From assembly GCA_002711415.1 (NCBI GenBank), contig PARI01000017.1, positions 58,502 through 122,501 of the forward strand: 64,000 nt of DNA, in the 5' to 3' direction. The notes under the pieces are model-generated. The model did not search any database, was not told where the DNA came from, and was given only the letters and a program-made list of their open reading frames with translations. Both the position numbers and the translations under genes were made by a program. This document shows positions 9,347 to 18,528 of the stretch, one piece after another (within the stretch, counting starts at the first letter, position 1; each line of letters starts with the position of its first letter). The DNA is from Phycisphaerae bacterium. GTDB taxonomy: Bacteria > Planctomycetota > Phycisphaerae > Phycisphaerales > SM1A02.

Positions 9347-10210
9347 CTACCAGGCATCCCCCAGCATGTGCCTGTACATCAACCAGGACCACCTTGAGTA
9401 GAAGGCGAAGGCCGGATACTCCTTGGCCGTTTTCATGCCATCCAGGTGGATCAGGTGATAGCCGGCCGGTGGTATCCAGAGTGGGAAGTACGGATCCATG
9501 ATCTCGTTTGGTGTGACGTGCGACAGGAGGTCGCACAGCTTCAGGACGTTCTCCTGGTCGGTGAGCCCCTTGAGATCTCCCAGCACATCGAAATTGAACC
9601 TGTTTGCATCGACCTGGAACACATCACCTTGCCTGGTGATGATGTCGATCTTGTCGGAGAACATCCTCGTGGTCGAGGCCAATCCCGTTCCGGATGAATC
9701 CCGACCAACCTCCCTCCTGGCATAGAGCGTTGCCGCGATGCCGAGCGGGATCGCCGAAGCAAGTGCGCTGGCGACCAGACTCGGGCCCTGGTGGACTCTG
9801 GGGCGACTCTTCGTCGCCATGCCATGCATGCGCCGTTCATTCCGAATTCTTCCATGGCAGATCAATCGGACTTCTTCACGCTGGATCGATACCGGATCCT
9901 CCCGCCACATGTCGAGTTCCAATCGTCCATCGAGGATGTCGATGCTCCTGATCATCCGAGTGCGGCCAAGCGACTCGATGTCCCGGAGCGTGCATTCGAA
10001 CGCCTGGCCTCCCATGTCATTCAGCTTCCGGATGAAATCCAAGGCGTTCATGCCATCCTTGAGCGAGAAAATGGACGGGGGTTCCATGTTCGCCTTCAGG
10101 ATGGCCGTCTCGATGTCGAATCCACAGGCCTGCTCGAGTAGCTTGGCCATCTCGGCGGGGGCCTGATTGTCTGCACGCTTGATGATTGTCAGGAACCTGC
10201 GGGAATTCAT
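9347..10210 (-). CDS. Unknown protein with one transmembrane segment and an L7/L12-like N-terminal region
   Basis: 287 residues; family not recognised. Residues 1-100 carry a motif (SLKDGMNALDFIRKLNDMGG) whose layout recalls the ribosomal L7/L12 C-terminal fold. A hydrophobic helix (about 155-172, SLVASALASAIPLGIAATLY) and a 115-residue C-terminal domain follow. The open frame continues upstream to 11287, but that part is antisense to the dehydrogenase gene. The ATG at 10210 with GGAG 7 bases upstream is the supported start. It begins a run of seven minus-strand genes and diverges from the gene at 10274. Confidence 0.65.
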   Translation of the reverse strand: MNSRRFLTIIKRADNQAPAEMAKLLEQACGFDIETAILKANMEPPSIFSLKDGMNALDFIRKLNDMGGQAFECTLRDIESLGRTRMIRSIDILDGRLELDMWREDPVSIQREEVRLICHGRIRNERRMHGMATKSRPRVHQGPSLVASALASAIPLGIAATLYARREVGRDSSGTGLASTTRMFSDKIDIITRQGDVFQVDANRFNFDVLGDLKGLTDQENVLKLCDLLSHVTPNEIMDPYFPLWIPPAGYHLIHLDGMKTAKEYPAFAFYSRWSWLMYRHMLGDAW

Positions 10211-10273
10211 CGAGCAACTCCGATGCGATCGGTTATCGATCAAGGCCCATGCAGGGTATCTTGGATCATCCCG

Positions 10274-13200
10274 ATGTTCACACCAGGAATCACAATACGG
10301 ATCCACGGGATCGTTCCGGCAGCCTGCCTCCTGGCATCGACCGGGCAGGCGGACGTAAACGCACAAGAGATCAAGCCGGTCGACGGATTGGCTCACCATG
10401 TCCATGCAGAGCATCCCATGGTCAAGGATCCCGTCGCGTTCTGCTTCGATGAGCGTGGCAGGATCTACGTGGCCGAAACCTTCAGGCAGGACCGGGGTGT
10501 CGAGGATAATCGAAGCTCGGCCTTCTGGCTTCTTGACGACCTGTCGCTTCAGACCGTCGAGGACCGGTTGCGCATGTATGAGAAGTGGGCTCACATGCGA
10601 GAAGGCGGGATGGCCTATTACAGCACGCATGAGGATCGCATCACCCGTCTCGTCGACACTGATTCGGATGGAGTTGCCGACGCGGTGACGATCTTCGCGG
10701 ATGGATTCAACGAGCCACTCGATGGAACGGGCGCGGGTGTTCTCGTGATCGACGGCGATCTCTGGTACACGAACATCCCCCACCTCTGGCGCCTGCGCGA
10801 TCACGACGACGACGGGGTCGCCGATGTCCGCGAACAGGTCTACTCCGGTTTCGGTGTCCGGATCGCCCTTCGTGGTCATGACATGCACGGCCTCGTGCTC
10901 GGTCCGGATGGAAGGCTGTACTTCTCGATCGGGGATCGTGGTTACCACGTGATCAACGAGAACGGTCGACTGATGCACGATCCCCGCAGCGGCGCGGTGT
11001 TCCGCTGCGAGCTGGATGGGACGGATCTCGAACTGGTTCATACGGGCCTTCGCAATCCACAGGAGCTCGCATTCGACGCCCATGGCAACCTCTTCACCGG
11101 CGACAACAATTCCGATGGTGGAGATCGAGCCCGGATCGTTCACATCGTCGATGGCGGGCAGACCGGATGGGAGATGAACTACCAGACGCTCGAGGGGACC
11201 AACCAGCGAGGACCGTGGAACCAGGAGGGCATCTGGCACCTCCGACACGAGGCGCAGCCGGCATGGAGCCTTCCCCCCGTGGATCACATCGGTTCCGGGC
11301 CCAGCGGCCTCACCTACTATCCGGGGCTGGGACTACCCTCCAGGTACGACGACCACTTCTTCCTCTGTGACTTCAGGGGCTCGGTTCCGGCGAGTTCGGT
11401 ACTCTCGTTCGCCCTGGAACCGGACGGCGCAGGATTCAGGATGGTCGACCTGCACCCGATCGTTTCGAACGTGCTCGCCACTGATGTCGAGTTCGGATAC
11501 GACAACCGAATGTACATCGCCGACTGGGTCAAGGGCTGGAACAGCACCGAGACCGGTCGGATCCATGTCGTGCATGATCCGGAATTCGATCCGGGCTCCG
11601 GCTCACCCACCTCGACCAGCGACCTGTTCAGGAACGGATTCGATTCGCGCAGCACCGGCGAGCTGCTCCAGTTGCTGGCTCACCCGGACATGCGGGTCCG
11701 TCTTCGTTCCCAGTTCGAACTGGCCGGTCGCGGCGACGAGGCGACGCTTGAACTGCAGGACCTCGCCGCGTACTCGATCGAGACCATGCCGAGGTTGCAC
11801 GCGATCTGGGCGCTGGGCATGCAGGCGAGGAATTTCGATGGTGAGCCTGATGATCCGGATCATCCACTTCTGGTCATCGATCCCCTGCTTGAGGATCCTG
11901 ATCCACGGATCAGGGAACAGGCTGCCATGGTCATCGGCGACAGCGGATACCAGCCCGCAGCCGAATCACTGGTCCCGATGCTTGAAGATCCCGAGCCAAG
12001 GGCGAGGTACTTCGCCGCGATGTCGCTGGGCCGATTGTCACATGTTCCGGCCGTGGCACCGATCATCGAGATGGCCAGGAACAACGCCGGCGAGGATCTC
12101 TACCTCCGGCATGCCGCCGTGATGGCACTGCACCGCATGAATGACCGCGAGATCCTGTTGGAGTGGTCGGCTGACCCGGATCCCGAGATTCGCCTGGTCA
12201 CGCTGCTGGCGATGAGGCGGCAGGGAGACAGGGAGATCGCGAGGTTCCTCTTCGACCAGGACGATCGGCTCGTGCTCGAGGCGGCGCGGGCGATCTGCGA
12301 CGTGCCGATCCCCGAGGCCATGCCGGCGCTGGCAGCCTCGATCGAGCGATTCATCGACCAGGATGATCGGAGTGACCAGCAGCCCACCGAGCACGTGTTC
12401 GATATCGAGTACTACGAGAACATCAGTCCAGGGCGTGGAACACCGCTTCGAGAGGCATTGGCGAACCGGGAGAGCCCTGATGAAACCCACCAGTCCGGCG
12501 TCGCCTCCACGAGCAGCGATCGAGGTGATCAATACGTCTCCAGGATCATCGGGACGATCGTTCCAACACAGACCGGCGAACACGTCTTCTATCTCTGCAG
12601 CGATGACCATTCGGAGTTGTACCTGCCCCACTTCGATCCCGTAACGCCGATCGCGACGGTCGACGACTGGGTCGTTCCCGGGAGGTGGTCACAGGAACCC
12701 GCGCAGGTCTCCCCGCCGATCCATCTCGTCCAGGGGCGTGAATACATGATCGAGTCGATCCATTCCGAGGGGGGCGGAGGAGATCATCATGCCATCGGCT
12801 GGAGGCTGCCCGACGGCACGTTCCAGGGTCCGATCGGTTCGACGACTGGCTCCTCGAAACTCGATCCGTTCCTGAGGCGGGCGATCGAGGCCAATCTCCA
12901 GGATCATTCGATTGACGGACCTTCAAGGCTCATCGGGTTCGTGCAGACTTCCGGCAACTCAAGCCCGATGAAGCTCGAAGCCCTGGAGAACCTTGCATCA
13001 TGGTTCGAACCCGGCCCACGGAACAGCGTCAACGGCAGGTATCGCGTGATTGACGGATCCGGCCGAGATGTCGAGGCCTATCGTCGCCTGCTCCAGCAGC
13101 ACATTCCGACCTTGGCCGAGTCCGGTGATCCTGCAGTCCGTTCAAGGGCACTCGCGATTGCGTCCGAACTGGACATCGCGATCGACGATTCCGTGAACCT

Positions 13201-13936
13201 CCAGATACTTGCGGACCCCGCGGAGTCTCCACATGACCGGTCAGCGGCACTGGTCCAGCTGGTTCGTTCCAGTCACGAGGATCTCCCCATGTTGTTGGAT
13301 CAGGCCCTGGCCTCGGATGCACCACTGCTTCGATCACGCGCGCGGACACTGCAGGTCCAACTCGATCCGACCACGGCGGTGAACGATCTCGTGGCTGCCT
13401 CGGTCTCAGGAACACTCCTGGAACGGCAGTACGCTGTGCGCGACCTCGGATCCATCGAGGACTTCCGAGCGGTTGAACACCTGGTCGAACTCATGGATCG
13501 ACTGGCCGATGATCGACTCGAACCAGGTCTTCAGCTCGATGTTCTTGATGCGGCACGAGGATCGAACGAGCCCCGACTCGCTGCAGCCATCACTGGATGG
13601 GAGCGGTCACTGGATCCAGCGGATCCCCTCGCCCACCACGAAGTGTCCTTGGAAGGGGGCGATCCCGAGCGAGGCCGATGGCTCGTCCATTACCACGCCA
13701 CCGCGACCTGCCTCAGGTGTCATGTCATCGAGGGGGTCGGAGGTGAGGCTGGCCCGGCCCTGGATGGTGTCGGCTCGAGGCTCGATCGCCGCCAGCTCCT
13801 TGAATCGATGATCGTTCCTGAAGCGGTGATCGTCGAGGGGTTCGGGGACGAGTCGGCCATGCCCGGCATGGGGCAACTGCTCACGCCCATGGAGCTTCGT
13901 GACATCATCGAGTACCTCCAGGCCCTCCAGGACTGA
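10274..13936 (+). CDS. PVC-type heme-binding dehydrogenase with HEAT repeats, PA14-like insert and C-terminal cytochrome c
   Basis: About 1220 residues. A signal peptide ending near DVNA is followed by a six-bladed propeller of the glucose/sorbosone dehydrogenase type (about 10340-11580; see GPDGRLYFSIGDRG and HTGLRNPQELAFD). HEAT-like helices span about 11640-12330. A PA14-like beta-barrel spans about 12390-12860 (TGEHVFYLCSDDHSELYL ... EGGGGDHHAIGWRLPDG), then more helices and a cytochrome c module with CLRCH at 13709-13723. Inference: a periplasmic dehydrogenase or carbohydrate-processing enzyme passing electrons to its own heme; PA14 may bind glycans. The frame also permits ATG 10223, but the signal peptide fits 10274 better; neither has a strong ribosome-binding site. 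Confidence 0.85.
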   Translation: MFTPGITIRIHGIVPAACLLASTGQADVNAQEIKPVDGLAHHVHAEHPMVKDPVAFCFDERGRIYVAETFRQDRGVEDNRSSAFWLLDDLSLQTVEDRLRMYEKWAHMREGGMAYYSTHEDRITRLVDTDSDGVADAVTIFADGFNEPLDGTGAGVLVIDGDLWYTNIPHLWRLRDHDDDGVADVREQVYSGFGVRIALRGHDMHGLVLGPDGRLYFSIGDRGYHVINENGRLMHDPRSGAVFRCELDGTDLELVHTGLRNPQELAFDAHGNLFTGDNNSDGGDRARIVHIVDGGQTGWEMNYQTLEGTNQRGPWNQEGIWHLRHEAQPAWSLPPVDHIGSGPSGLTYYPGLGLPSRYDDHFFLCDFRGSVPASSVLSFALEPDGAGFRMVDLHPIVSNVLATDVEFGYDNRMYIADWVKGWNSTETGRIHVVHDPEFDPGSGSPTSTSDLFRNGFDSRSTGELLQLLAHPDMRVRLRSQFELAGRGDEATLELQDLAAYSIETMPRLHAIWALGMQARNFDGEPDDPDHPLLVIDPLLEDPDPRIREQAAMVIGDSGYQPAAESLVPMLEDPEPRARYFAAMSLGRLSHVPAVAPIIEMARNNAGEDLYLRHAAVMALHRMNDREILLEWSADPDPEIRLVTLLAMRRQGDREIARFLFDQDDRLVLEAARAICDVPIPEAMPALAASIERFIDQDDRSDQQPTEHVFDIEYYENISPGRGTPLREALANRESPDETHQSGVASTSSDRGDQYVSRIIGTIVPTQTGEHVFYLCSDDHSELYLPHFDPVTPIATVDDWVVPGRWSQEPAQVSPPIHLVQGREYMIESIHSEGGGGDHHAIGWRLPDGTFQGPIGSTTGSSKLDPFLRRAIEANLQDHSIDGPSRLIGFVQTSGNSSPMKLEALENLASWFEPGPRNSVNGRYRVIDGSGRDVEAYRRLLQQHIPTLAESGDPAVRSRALAIASELDIAIDDSVNLQILADPAESPHDRSAALVQLVRSSHEDLPMLLDQALASDAPLLRSRARTLQVQLDPTTAVNDLVAASVSGTLLERQYAVRDLGSIEDFRAVEHLVELMDRLADDRLEPGLQLDVLDAARGSNEPRLAAAITGWERSLDPADPLAHHEVSLEGGDPERGRWLVHYHATATCLRCHVIEGVGGEAGPALDGVGSRLDRRQLLESMIVPEAVIVEGFGDESAMPGMGQLLTPMELRDIIEYLQALQD

Positions 13937-14002
13937 TCCGGGAGGCGATCCCGTGACTCGTATACACTGAAGCTCGTCTCGACACAGACGGGAGCCGTGT
14001 TG

Positions 14003-14506
14003 ATGAACCAGAAGTGGGATCATCGATTCCTTCAACTTGCAGACTGCATCGCGACCTGGAGCAAGGATCCCTCCCGGGGGGTCGGCTGTGTCATCGTGTC
14101 GCAGGCCCGGCAGGTATGCAGTACGGGGTTCAACGGCCTGCCCAGGGGCCTGGAAGATCGGCCTGACAGGCTCGAACGGCCTGCCAAGTACGACCTTGTC
14201 TGCCACGCGGAGATCAATGCCATCGTCCAGTGTGCCCGCAACGGGGTCTCCACTGTTGATACGACCCTGTACTCGACCTTCTTTCCATGCGTCCAATGCT
14301 CACTGGCGATCGTCCAAGCGGGAATCAGCCGAGTCGTGTCCTACGAGTTCACCACCGGTGACGAGCATTGGTCCGGGAGCATCGATAAGAGCATCCAGGT
14401 CTTTGATGAGGCAGGAGTCATCCATGAAAGGCTCCAGAGGTCGACCCAGCCAATCGTTGGCATTGACTGCCCCAGCCAGGCCAGCCAGGCGGATTCCCCA
14501 GAATGA
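14003..14506 (+). CDS. dCMP deaminase-family protein
   Basis: 167 residues of the cytidine/deoxycytidylate deaminase fold. The zinc site is complete: HAE at 14203-14211 (His ligand and catalytic Glu) and PCVQC at 14285-14299 (two Cys ligands). GFNGLPRG near the N-terminus is typical of dCMP deaminase, which makes dUMP for thymidylate synthesis. The in-frame GTG at 13997 is only 2 bases after GGAG (13991-13994); the ATG at 14003, 8 bases after it, is the better start. The last 25 residues are low-complexity and outside the family core. A TATACA box at 13961-13966 is a possible -10 element. Confidence 0.88.
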   Translation: MNQKWDHRFLQLADCIATWSKDPSRGVGCVIVSQARQVCSTGFNGLPRGLEDRPDRLERPAKYDLVCHAEINAIVQCARNGVSTVDTTLYSTFFPCVQCSLAIVQAGISRVVSYEFTTGDEHWSGSIDKSIQVFDEAGVIHERLQRSTQPIVGIDCPSQASQADSPE

Positions 14507-14882
14507 GCCCAGTAAAGCCCATATCCACCAGCTTGATCGAATCCAAAGGCTTATGGATCACCCAAGAAGCGAGCCAGTCAGGCCGGATGAGCCCTTTTGG
14601 GACCGATTTTGAGCCATATAGCTACAAGATACTGCTAATTTCATGCAAGAAGGCCACAGTATCACGACAATATCCTCTTTGGGCCTATTCTGACAGATCA
14701 GGGCCAGAACGTACAGATCGTGCAAGAAGCCAGCAAGAAGCCGCCAATTTCATGGAAGATAGAGGGATTAAAGCCCCCTCGATGCCCCTGAACCCCTTTC
14801 CTGATGTCAATAATGCCGTTTTTGCCTGTCAATTGCGCCGAGCGCGGGCATTCTGCCCGCGCATAAATCAGGAGCAAAGCAC
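14507..14882 (+). other. 376-base non-coding leader upstream of the SpoIIE phosphatase
   Basis: No convincing gene. The stretch is less GC-rich than the coding DNA around it and holds three copies of GCAAGAAG (14645-14652, 14722-14729, 14733-14740). A strong hairpin stands just before the ribosome-binding site of the next gene. One frame is open through it without start signals, codon bias or recognisable protein. It most likely holds the promoter and 5' leader of the phosphatase gene. Confidence 0.5.
14842..14862 (+). promoter_or_regulatory. Perfect hairpin in the phosphatase leader
   Basis: Arms GCGCGGGCA (14842-14850) and TGCCCGCGC (14854-14862) form a 9-bp GC-rich stem with a 3-base loop. 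The ribosome-binding site GGAG (14871-14874) and the GTG start (14883) follow at once. There is no U tract, so an intrinsic terminator is unlikely. An effect on mRNA stability or translation initiation is inference. Confidence 0.5.
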
Positions 14883-16793
14883 GTGAGAATCCCCATTCGA
14901 TGGAAACTTCTGCTCTTCATTGGGGTCCCGGTTCTCCTGGCCTACCTGGCTGTCGGGGTAACCGAATTCATCGTTCTTCGTCGGGATGCCATGCAGATCA
15001 TGCAGAAGGAAGTCCAGCTCCTGGCCCAGTTGCAGGCTGAAGCCTTCAACATGCAGCTGTCAGAGGCCCAGAAGATCACCAATGCCTACGCCGCCTTCTT
15101 TCAGAAGCAGCCGGATCTGGAACTGGACGAGATCCATGATCTGCTCAGGACCATCCTGGACAGTGACGACCTGATCGCCGGCGTGGCCGTCGCCTACGAG
15201 CCGTTCCAGTCCTATGACCCGTCACTTCGAATCACCGCACCGTACATGTGGCTGCAGGACGGCGAGTACAAGCTCAAGGACATCGGGTTGGAAGCCTATG
15301 ACTACCTGGATCGGGAGTGGTACACCGTTGCCCGGGATCCAGGCAGACCCGGCTGGACCGAACCATATTACGGGCCGGTGTTCGAAGGACTGTTGTGCAC
15401 CTACTCGGTGCCCTTCTTCCGAGACGGCCGGATTCGAGGCGTGGTCACGATCGATCTGGATCTGGTGCCGTTGCAGGAGACGATTCCTGATGCCGGTATC
15501 GATGACGAGGCCTTCGCCGTTTTCAGCCGTTCCGGAGCCATCATCTCCCATCCCGACGAGTCCCTGATCCTCACCAAGACGGTCGACGACCTGATCAAGG
15601 ACTATGACGATCCGCAGTTCAAGAAGCTCCGCCAGAACATCGCCGACGCGACACCAGGTTCGGCAAGGGTCACGGGTTTCCCGATGCCATATCCGCATTG
15701 GATGGTTCTGACCCCAATCCAGGCAACGGGCTGGACCATGTCCGTGTCGGTCCCCGAGTCCTCCGTGATGGCACCCGTGTACATGCGCATCAGGTCCCTG
15801 ATGATGATTCTTGGTGGCGGTCTGGTCGTGATTCTCGTGGCGATCTTCGTGGTGGGTTCGATTCTCAGCCGCCCCGTGACCAACCTTGCCTCGGCCGTCA
15901 GTCGCATGCGTGCCGGCGATCTCTCGGCACAGGCCGAGAACATCAGCAACCGTGACGAGCTTGGTGATCTGGCTCGCGGTTTCAACGACATGACCACGCA
16001 GCTCCAGAAGCAGATCGACCAGTTGGCACTGGAGACCGCCGCCCGCGAAGCGGTCGAGAGCGAGATCCGAGTCGGACGGAAGATCCAGGTGTCGCTTCTT
16101 CCACAGGACTTCCCCGCATTTCCACAGCACCCCGAGATCGGGCTCTACGCGATCAACAGCGCCGCCAAGGAGGTCGCCGGAGACTTCTTCGACTTCTTCA
16201 TGGTCAACGGGAAGCTCATCGTGCTGATCGCCGATGTCTCCGGCAAAGGGGTTCCGGCGGCCCTGTTCATGGCGGTCAGTCGCACGATACTTCGCAACCT
16301 AGCCAATACCGGTGCCACGCCCGACGAGATCCTCACCGCGGCCAACACGCTCCTGGTGGCCGACAACAATGCCGGCCTGTTCGTCACGCTGATCCTCCTT
16401 CAATATGATCCGAAGTCCGGTCACTTCTCGATGGCCAACGGCGGCCATCCGCCCCCGTTCAAGATCACGACCGATGGAGCAGTCGAACCGTACGGCGAAA
16501 GCACCGGCACGGTCATCGGAATGATTCCCGATCAGAAATGGGGCAAGATCGAGGGCCATTTGAAGCCCGGCGAGTCGCTCGTTCTCTACACAGACGGTGT
16601 CAGTGAGGCCGGCGGCAAGGGCAAGCAGATGCTGGGCATCGATGGCACGCAGGCGTTGATCGAGCCGCACAGCAGCGAGGACCCGGAGCAGCTCTGCAAT
16701 TCGATCGTCTCATACGTGCACGAGTACGAGGATGGCAACCAGGGTGATGACATCACGGTCCTGGTCCTCAAGCACGACACGCCCTCAGGGTGA
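14883..16793 (+). CDS. Cache-HAMP-SpoIIE (RsbU-like) PP2C serine phosphatase
   Basis: 636 residues. TM1 is at about 8-30, an extracytoplasmic double Cache sensor at about 35-295, TM2 at about 303-327, HAMP at about 330-383 (LSRPVTNLASAVSRMRAGDLS), and a SpoIIE/PP2C phosphatase domain at about 395-632. Metal-binding motifs VAGDFFDFF, IADVSGKG, ANGGHPP and LYTDGVSEA are present. Such proteins dephosphorylate anti-anti-sigma factors in response to small ligands. No anti-sigma or STAS gene lies beside it, so its partner is elsewhere. The GTG start has GGAG 8 bases upstream. Confidence 0.93.
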   Translation: MRIPIRWKLLLFIGVPVLLAYLAVGVTEFIVLRRDAMQIMQKEVQLLAQLQAEAFNMQLSEAQKITNAYAAFFQKQPDLELDEIHDLLRTILDSDDLIAGVAVAYEPFQSYDPSLRITAPYMWLQDGEYKLKDIGLEAYDYLDREWYTVARDPGRPGWTEPYYGPVFEGLLCTYSVPFFRDGRIRGVVTIDLDLVPLQETIPDAGIDDEAFAVFSRSGAIISHPDESLILTKTVDDLIKDYDDPQFKKLRQNIADATPGSARVTGFPMPYPHWMVLTPIQATGWTMSVSVPESSVMAPVYMRIRSLMMILGGGLVVILVAIFVVGSILSRPVTNLASAVSRMRAGDLSAQAENISNRDELGDLARGFNDMTTQLQKQIDQLALETAAREAVESEIRVGRKIQVSLLPQDFPAFPQHPEIGLYAINSAAKEVAGDFFDFFMVNGKLIVLIADVSGKGVPAALFMAVSRTILRNLANTGATPDEILTAANTLLVADNNAGLFVTLILLQYDPKSGHFSMANGGHPPPFKITTDGAVEPYGESTGTVIGMIPDQKWGKIEGHLKPGESLVLYTDGVSEAGGKGKQMLGIDGTQALIEPHSSEDPEQLCNSIVSYVHEYEDGNQGDDITVLVLKHDTPSG

Positions 16794-17438
16794 CCAGGAG
16801 AGTTCCTGAACATCTCCGGTTGGGACCCTGCGAATGGAGCCGTCGCAGAACAGGAACCACGTCGAGCCATCCGGGTCCGACTCGACCTGCCCGGGCCCGC
16901 AGCCGGCAGGCGATCCGACCGTGCAACCGAACACGAGTGGGGTCATGTCCGGCTGATCAACCTGGGAAATCGCGATCCCCTCAAGTCCATCGTTCATGCA
17001 CCACTGCCCCTCGCCATCCCGATGAAGGTCCTGTTCGATTTGCGGATTCATCGAGCTCAACTTCGCCACCCAGTCTCCCGGTGATGGATACACCTGCTCG
17101 TGCTCCTGGGCCCACCGATTGATCGAACCATGGATTCGCGCCAGGGAGGCAACCGCTGCATAGTCTCCGCCGGAGATCCCCGTCAGCAGGAGCACGCCAC
17201 CGGTTCCACAGGCGATCGACACGCAGATCGCGATGATCGCGAGCGATGTTCCACCAAACGTCCCGTCCGACCGGTGGATTCGAACAAGAGCCATCAGCCC
17301 GAGCACGAGTCCGACCACGGAGAAGAGCCCGAAGGTCACCAGACCAAGGAAGCCCGTGATGATTCCCGCGACCGCCGATGGGGGGACCGGCTTGTGTCTT
17401 CTCCTGCGTGACAACCCCTGGGCCTGCTCAGTCACCAT
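16785..17438 (-). CDS. DUF4190-like membrane protein with pseudopilin-like C-terminal domain
   Basis: 217 residues. Two hydrophobic segments (about 25-50 and 58-85) around LGLMALVRIHRSDGTFGGTSLAI match the DUF4190 pattern. The extracytoplasmic part ends in WFLFCDGSIRRVP, resembling the H-x9-DG end of planctomycete pseudopilins. ATG 17438 has GGAG 4 bases upstream and is preferred over the frame's first codon at 17456. It overlaps the end of the AI-2E transporter gene by 11 bases, which suggests coupling, and its own end overlaps the convergent phosphatase by 9 bases. Confidence 0.68.
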   Translation of the reverse strand: MVTEQAQGLSRRRRHKPVPPSAVAGIITGFLGLVTFGLFSVVGLVLGLMALVRIHRSDGTFGGTSLAIIAICVSIACGTGGVLLLTGISGGDYAAVASLARIHGSINRWAQEHEQVYPSPGDWVAKLSSMNPQIEQDLHRDGEGQWCMNDGLEGIAISQVDQPDMTPLVFGCTVGSPAGCGPGQVESDPDGSTWFLFCDGSIRRVPTGDVQELSWSP

Positions 17439-18528
17439 TGTTCTCCGGCCTTGCATCCGGCGCGGATCCGAGCATCACGCCCATCCACTTCAGGTCATCC
17501 GAGTTGTCCAGGAGAATCTTGAGAACCATGGTCAGTGGAACACTCAGGATCATGCCGATCGGTCCCCAGACCCATCCCCAGAACACCATCGAGATGAAGA
17601 CCACGAGCGTGGACAGCCCCAGTCTTCGTCCCATCATCCGGGGTTCGAGAATGTTCCCGATCACCGTGTTGACCACCAGGTAGATGATGATCACGATGAT
17701 GGCCCTGTTCCAACCGAACTCAAGCAGTGCAAACAGTGTCGGCGGAACGGCCGCGATGATCGAACCGATCGTCGGAATGTAGTTCAGCAGGAAGGCCAGG
17801 AGTCCCCACAGGATGAAGTAATCGACTCCGAGGATCCACAGCCCGATCGCGACCACGACACCCGTGAGAATGCTGAGCTGGGTCTTGACGGCCAGGTATG
17901 CCTGGAGGTCCGAAAGGATCGCCGTGAACCGGCCCAGGTCGTCATCCGGCTTGTTGATCGCAGCCCGGATCTTTCTCGGGATCGTCGTCGCCTCCATCAT
18001 GATGAAGACCACCATCAGGAGAATAAGGAACGTGTTGGAGAGGATGTTGAGTATGGCCAGCATCCCGCCCCGAGCCCACGAGATCAGCCAGTTGTTCGGC
18101 AGCCACTGTTCCTGCTGCTGCGCATCCTCCTTCTCGATGGCCCCCTCGACCTCCGACTGGCCGATCGGCAGGTCGATTCCGAGGCCCTGCACCCACTGGA
18201 TCAGGGGATCAAGCTTCGACTTCAGGTTCGTCTCGATGCTGCCGAGATTGGCGAGGAGGCTCTGCACGGACGTTCCCACGTACGCGGAGACCATCCCGAA
18301 GATCACGATGACACCGATGAAGACGATGGACACCGCCATCCAGTCGGGAGCCCCCCTCTTCTTGAACCAGATCACCGGCGGCAGGCTGATGATCGAGAGG
18401 AACATGGCGACCAGCACCGGCCTGAGAACGGCCTGTGCCGCGATCATGCCGGCGACGATCACGACGATGCACGCGAACACCATCAGCGTCTTGAGGCCTC
18501 TTCCATTGGAACCGGCGCCATCGATCAT
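17428..18528 (-). CDS. AI-2E family transporter (PerM/DUF20)
   Basis: 366 residues with the family layout: paired N-terminal helices (about 15-60), a helix near 65-85, a soluble stretch (about 85-150), then a C-terminal helical block. Signature segments are LAVKTQLSILTGVVVAIGL, the FLLNYIPTIGSIIAAVPP motif and NILEPRMMGRRLGL. Members export small molecules or ions; AI-2 itself is only one proposed substrate. It precedes and overlaps the DUF4190-like gene. The 0.5 kb upstream of its start is non-coding and rich in inverted repeats. Confidence 0.9.
   Translation of the reverse strand: MIDGAGSNGRGLKTLMVFACIVVIVAGMIAAQAVLRPVLVAMFLSIISLPPVIWFKKRGAPDWMAVSIVFIGVIVIFGMVSAYVGTSVQSLLANLGSIETNLKSKLDPLIQWVQGLGIDLPIGQSEVEGAIEKEDAQQQEQWLPNNWLISWARGGMLAILNILSNTFLILLMVVFIMMEATTIPRKIRAAINKPDDDLGRFTAILSDLQAYLAVKTQLSILTGVVVAIGLWILGVDYFILWGLLAFLLNYIPTIGSIIAAVPPTLFALLEFGWNRAIIVIIIYLVVNTVIGNILEPRMMGRRLGLSTLVVFISMVFWGWVWGPIGMILSVPLTMVLKILLDNSDDLKWMGVMLGSAPDARPENNGD

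Noticed and set aside
10211-11287. Long minus-strand extension upstream of the gene ending at 9347
   Set aside because: It is antisense to the well-supported dehydrogenase; a ribosome-binding site and ATG at 10210 give a proper start.
14503-14886. 127-codon frame in the phosphatase leader
   Set aside because: No start signal, no homology recognised, spans the hairpin and the next gene's ribosome-binding site.
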